A DNA stretch of 28,199 nt from CAXOVX01 sp964213345 (GTDB lineage Bacteria; Pseudomonadota; Alphaproteobacteria; Rickettsiales; Midichloriaceae). The notes beneath the pieces are model-generated. The model saw nothing but the letters and a program-made list of their open reading frames with translations. It was not told the DNA's origin and searched no databases. Shown here in pieces: positions 27,601 through 28,199 of this stretch; the stretch's first letter is position 1; each line of letters starts with the position of its first letter. The stretch lies in NCBI GenBank assembly GCA_964213345.1, contig CAXOVX010000027.1, positions 1 to 28,199 on the forward strand, read 5' to 3'. The translations under genes were made by a program, and so were the position numbers.

Positions 27601-27955
27601 TCCTATCGACCAACTGCCCATATACCCCTAATCCTGAGCCATCTTGTCCATAACTGGCCCACACCGTTACAAAATGACCCTCACCATAATATGCCGAATT
27701 AGATTGATACTGACTACCACTAGTGTAAGTACTTATTTTAAATTCTGAACTTATAGGAACGCCACTTGCAGTGTACGACCTTCCAAAAACACCATATTCA
27801 GACCCATCTTGTCCAAAACTTTGCCAAGTTATTAACAATTCGCGACTATTATAGTCATACGCCACAAAGGGTGACTGTTGTGCACTGGTGGTATAAGTGT
27901 TTACCGACAACTCTGCACTCTTTGACACAACCGCAACCTGATTATATATCGCCAT
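18629..27955 (-). CDS. Giant propeller/RTX-repeat protein with C-terminal membrane segment, 3108 aa
   Basis: Residues 1 to about 425 hold seven repeats of about 55-65 aa (for example SEFKISTYTSG, FVTVWASYGQDGSGLGVYGQ), suggesting a seven-bladed propeller. Residues about 426-2335 contain about 24 tandem 79-residue RTX-type units built on NIQGGAGNDTIEGKAGADTL, VTVNLSTGTGTGGDAQGDT and NFENITGSGYDDTLTGD; the GGxGxD parts should bind calcium. Residues 2335-2950 carry three serralysin-type modules (DTFVISNSSGEVLIKDF). Then comes a Cys-flanked hydrophobic helix at about 2961-2981 (WSGALGVLGIGVGVLAYCKG) and an Asn-rich tail. No signal peptide is visible; the membrane helix is unusual for a type I secretion substrate. 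Ribosome site GGGAG (27962-27966) precedes the ATG. It lies 35 nt after secB. GC content is visibly higher than in neighbours, suggesting transfer. Surface adhesin or secreted factor is inferred. Confidence 0.9.
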   Translation of the reverse strand: MAIYNQVAVVSKSAELSVNTYTTSAQQSPFVAYDYNSRELLITWQSFGQDGSEYGVFGRSYTASGVPISSEFKISTYTSGSQYQSNSAYYGEGHFVTVWASYGQDGSGLGVYGQLVDRNGNKIRSEFPVNVYQYAGNQEEPVVIRDPISARFFVVWNNNDQGIYGAKFYYTVNGGEVTSDAVLNIGPFSAGGSSGGRSPSVSINYNLNDYGNSLPLFVVYSRSSGSDYDVYGQMVSSSGTKIGGEFRINVYTSGDQIYPSIAPICDDSVPSYGGYGGAVVVWQSYGQDGFQNGIFGRVIDADGNLLGTQDYQINTYNTCDQLAPKITAMNMGNHFVVVWTSDCEEGAGYDYGVYGQVIEVVGGVINKLGVGWTEFHVNDNTNGDQGAGQVVGLGNNNFAVVWTCQDSSDQGICAKIFNIQYQIIGTTGNDNLVGDGTINVIKGLDGNDVIEGKSEPDILDGGYGIDTLSYASSPYAVNVNLGTGVVSGGDAQGDTISNFEWITGSQYDDTLIGDVNNNYIDGGAGNDIIEGGGGCDSINGGSGVDVVTYATSASAVSVNLSTQRGGSTGCDTIQNIENIVGSGANDTLTGDANANNIQGGAGNDVIEGKGGADTLDGGAGIDTLSYASSSAAVTVNLATNAVSGGDAAGDTISNFENIVGSGFDDALTGDTNANNIKGGAGNDIIEGKAGADTLDGGDGTDTVVYSSSSAAVVVSLTTNIANGGDAQGDTISNFENITGSGYDDTLTGDANANNIQGGAGNDTIEGKAGADVLDGGAGTDTVSYAGSSAGVTVNLSTGTGTGGDAQGDTVSNFENITGSGYDDTLTGDANANTIQGGEGNDTIEGKAGADVLDGGAGTDTVSYASSSAAVTVNLSTGTGTGGDAQGDTVSNFENITGSGYDDTLTGDASANNIQGGAGNDIIEGKAGADILDGGAGTDTVSYASSSVGVTVNLATNTVSGGDAQGDTVSNFENITGSGYDDTLTGDASANNIQGGIGNDIIEGKAGADTLDGGAGADTVSYVSSSAAVTVNLSTGTGTGGDAQGDTVSNFENITGSGYDDTLTGDANANTIQGGVGNDVIEGKAGADVLDGGAGTDTVSYVGSSAGVTVNLSTGTGGGGDAQGDTVSNFENITGSGYDDTLTGDASANNIQGGVGNDIIEGKAGADALDGGAGTDTVSYTSSSVGVTVNLATNTVSGGDAQGDTVSNFENITGSGYDDTLTGDANANTIQGGEGNDTIEGKAGADTLDGGAGTDTVSYTSSSAAVVVNLATNTVSGGDAQGDTISNFENITGSGYDDTLTGDANANTIQGGVGNDVIEGKAGADVLDGGAGTDTVSYVGSSAGVTVNLSTGTGGGGDAQGDTVSNFENITGSGYDDTLTGDASANNIQGGVGNDIIEGKAGADALDGGAGTDTVSYTSSSVGVTVNLATNTVSGGDAQGDTVSNFENITGSGYDDTLTGDANANTIQGGEGNDTIEGKAGADTLDGGAGADTVSYVSSSAAVTVNLSTGTGTGGDAQGDTVSNFENITGSGYDDTLTGDANANTIQGGVGNDVIEGKAGADVLDGGAGTDTVSYVGSSAGVTVNLSTGTGGGGDAQGDTVSNFENITGSGYDDTLTGDASANNIQGGVGNDIIEGKAGADALDGGAGTDTVSYTSSSVGVTVNLATNTVSGGDAQGDTVSNFENITGSGYDDTLTGDANANTIQGGEGNDTIEGKAGADTLDGGAGADTVSYVSSSAAVTVNLSTGTGTGGDAQGDTVSNFENITGSGYDDTLTGDANANTIQGGEGNDTIEGKAGADTLDGGAGTDTVSYTSSSAAVVVNLATNTVSGGDAQGDTISNFENIIGSAFDDTLTGDANTNSIQGGGGNDIIEGKGGADVLEGGAGTDTVSYVSSPAAVTVNLATNTASGGDAQGDTINNFENVIGSGHNDMLTGDANANDIQGSAGDDVIEGKGGADTLDGGAGAGADTVSYVSSSAAVTVNLSTGTGTGGDAQGDTVSNFENITGSGYDDTLTGDANANTIQGGEGNDTIEGKAGADTLDGGAGTDTVSYTSSSAAVVVNLATNTVSGGDTQGDTISNFENIVGSGYDDTLTGDASANNVQGGAGNDAIEGKAGADVLDGGAGTDTVSYVGSSAGVTVNLSTGTGGGGDAQGDTVSNFENITGSGYDDTLTGDASANNIQGGVGNDIIEGKAGADALDGGAGTDTVSYTSSSVGVTVNLATNTVSGGDAQGDTVSNFENITGSGYDDTLTGDANANTIQGGEGNDTIEGKAGADTLDGGTGTDTVSYAGSSAGVAVNLATNAVSGGDAQGDTISNFENITGSGYDDTLTGDANANNIQGGAGDDKLINGGGNDTLIGGTGGDTFEISAVAGTVTIQDFNRAEGDKISVRNFASAMNLSALLNAATDNAGNVVIVLDATKIVMNNVVKAQLVASDFIFATEQGTITGTKLDYSRVSYGVTANLAAGTSTVTPQPTSSILDMVGSGYDDILIGNESANNIQGGAGNDVIEGKAGADTLDGGAGIDTLSYAGSNAGVIVGLGSGATRRILATNTASDGDAQGDTISNFENIVGSSYGDVLTGNTSANSIQGGAGDDTINDGGGGIDIFEGGSGKDTFVISNSSGEVLIKDFAVGADKIDVTAFESIKSEDDWLNVLKSASYSGWQSVIKLSSTKTLKLDNLDFASLRVGNIILGGSVLTSCAEGTLDYSTANNYVLVNLGTQILKSLSGNQVLRVIFKNVVGSGYNDEITGDKCDNTLSGGKGNDKLFCSDGNDTLDGGVGTDTVSYANASGKVYVNLESGKTTKSSGEVDTLSNIENVIGSAYDDVLVSSLSTANILDGGVGNDELRNTGGDDILIGGDGADRFVISETPGTVTIKDFAIKDDVIDLSVFSDIGTLHALKGKAIMNSAGDGKITLANGKILILEKINPTNLIETNFAFATQPPVDCWNGFFKNPGDCVAYHAGVWSGALGVLGIGVGVLAYCKGWFQKCCGKQTPNTGDGANNAENNPNTGGDANEHRNLMDVIKDKAQQGFMDVLKNAVATEGENLMLLNMQNMQPRQTDVQVANIEIENNIVNNNVNNVPHDELNDIHLELNVEQITNATNVIHGGEL
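20940..26680 (-). repeat. Coding tandem array of 237-bp RTX units
   Basis: About 24 copies of a 237-bp (79-codon) unit lie in frame within the giant gene. Units near the ends, especially toward 26000-26680, are divergent; central units differ by a few residues at fixed variable positions (for example ANANTIQGGEGND versus ASANNIQGGVGND; STGTGTGG versus ATNTVSGG). One unit near 22070 carries an extra 6 bp (AGAGAD), which shifts the register to 717 bp locally. Confidence 0.9.
22677..24810 (-). repeat. 711-bp higher-order repeat (three consecutive, near-identical copies)
   Basis: Landmark sequences recur exactly 711 bp (three units) apart. The segment starting ATTGCTTACTGTATCACC occurs near 22675 and 23386, with a further copy 1422 bp on near 24808. 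The segment with GGTGGTGG-type unit variants recurs at about 23136, 23847 and 24558. A further copy of the latter lies at about 21471. Identity between blocks is almost complete over hundreds of bases, indicating recent duplication or gene conversion. Confidence 0.85.
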
Positions 27956-27990
27956 AAAACTCTCCCATACTCTGAATTTATTAGAATTTT

Positions 27991-28199
27991 CTACTCTTTC
28001 TGCTGTTGTTTATACATCTCGTACACCTTTCCAAAATCCACAGGATCAATCATCACTGGTGTAACACCGCTCTTTAACGTCACCTCTGCTATTTCGCTGC
28101 GTGCAAATGGGAAGATCAATGACGAACCATGCACCATCAAAAACTCCTCTTTTTGTTGTTCAGTGATGTCCCCATCTAATCTGAAAATTCCAGCATACT
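27991..28199 (-). CDS. secB: Protein-export chaperone SecB, C-terminal part (continues beyond the window)
   Basis: The minus-strand frame from the right edge gives 68 residues and a TAG at 27991. YAGIFRLDGDITEQQ matches the SecB strand YAG(L/I)F followed by E-Q; SSLIFPFARSEIAEVTLKSG matches the hallmark LFPFAR-x-IA-x-T-x-x-GG segment; and PVMIDPVDFGKVYEMYKQQQ matches PL-(I/L)-DP-(I/V)-DF-x-x-(L/V)-Y near the end. SecB is a tetrameric cytosolic chaperone that keeps exported proteins unfolded; in some bacteria it also serves substrates of ABC-type (type I) exporters, such as HasA. The giant RTX-type gene starts 35 nt downstream in the same direction, so the two are probably co-transcribed. Whether this is the housekeeping copy or a dedicated paralogue cannot be told from the C-terminus. 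Confidence 0.85.
   Translation of the reverse strand, partial: YAGIFRLDGDITEQQKEEFLMVHGSSLIFPFARSEIAEVTLKSGVTPVMIDPVDFGKVYEMYKQQQKE

Noticed and set aside
18623..27957. Dozens of plus-strand frames opposite the giant gene, many 60-208 codons long and internally repetitive (Pro/Ala/Ser-rich or His/Leu/Tyr-rich).
   Set aside because: They recur with the 237-bp/711-bp period of the minus-strand repeats and lack ribosome sites and natural composition; they are antisense shadows of the RTX array.

Overview
The window is AT-rich and full of broken transposons, conjugation-gene debris, toxin-antitoxin remnants and repeat-protein genes. This is the texture of an obligate intracellular proteobacterium. 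The best guess is Rickettsiales (a Midichloria/Jidaibacter-like symbiont) carrying a decaying integrative-conjugative region: a traC relic from an F-type transfer system lies at the left edge, followed by ankyrin-like proteins and a soluble PAS histidine kinase. A Legionellales-type gammaproteobacterium cannot be excluded. No rRNA or tRNA was seen.

Layout. 1-313: traC relic. 540-589: long hairpin in front of a two-gene unit. 624-4291: two helical (ankyrin-like) repeat proteins 2 nt apart; the second ends in a putative clan-CD cysteine-peptidase-like domain (H503/C585) and a membrane anchor, and looks like a host-directed effector. 4741-6534: a PAS histidine kinase followed 9 nt later by a tRNA-dependent cyclodipeptide synthase with all key catalytic residues in place. 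This pair is the most unexpected find. 6542-12126: a mobile-element graveyard with two Tn3-family relics (tnpA leftward, tnpR rightward), an IS630 relic, a vapC relic with an internal stop, and an apparently intact vapBC pair between tnpA and tnpR of the second Tn3 relic. 12167-13249: AAA-ATPase-like fragment and an IS6-family relic with terminal inverted repeats. 13328-14446: two ORFans in tandem, one with a Cys/His pattern. 14585-15808: IS982 relic whose edge has cut off the HEPN toxin of an MNT/HEPN pair. 15888-16143: small frameshifted gene. 16472-16936: second IS6 relic. 16969-17835: intact Rpn/PD-(D/E)XK nuclease. 18096-18578: relics of a second propeller/RTX-type gene.

18629-28199: secB (partial at the window edge) and, 35 nt downstream in the same direction, a 3108-residue protein. 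It has seven N-terminal propeller-like repeats, about 24 tandem 79-residue RTX-type units (237-bp DNA repeat, partly organised as a 711-bp higher-order repeat), three serralysin-type modules, a Cys-flanked membrane segment and an Asn-rich tail. This gene is visibly more GC-rich and less decayed than its surroundings. SecB is known to assist some RTX/ABC-exported substrates, so the adjacency suggests a secretion unit.

Working picture: intact cargo genes (effector-like repeat proteins, sensor kinase plus cyclodipeptide synthase, VapBC, Rpn nuclease, giant surface or secreted protein with SecB) sit in a matrix of dead mobile elements.
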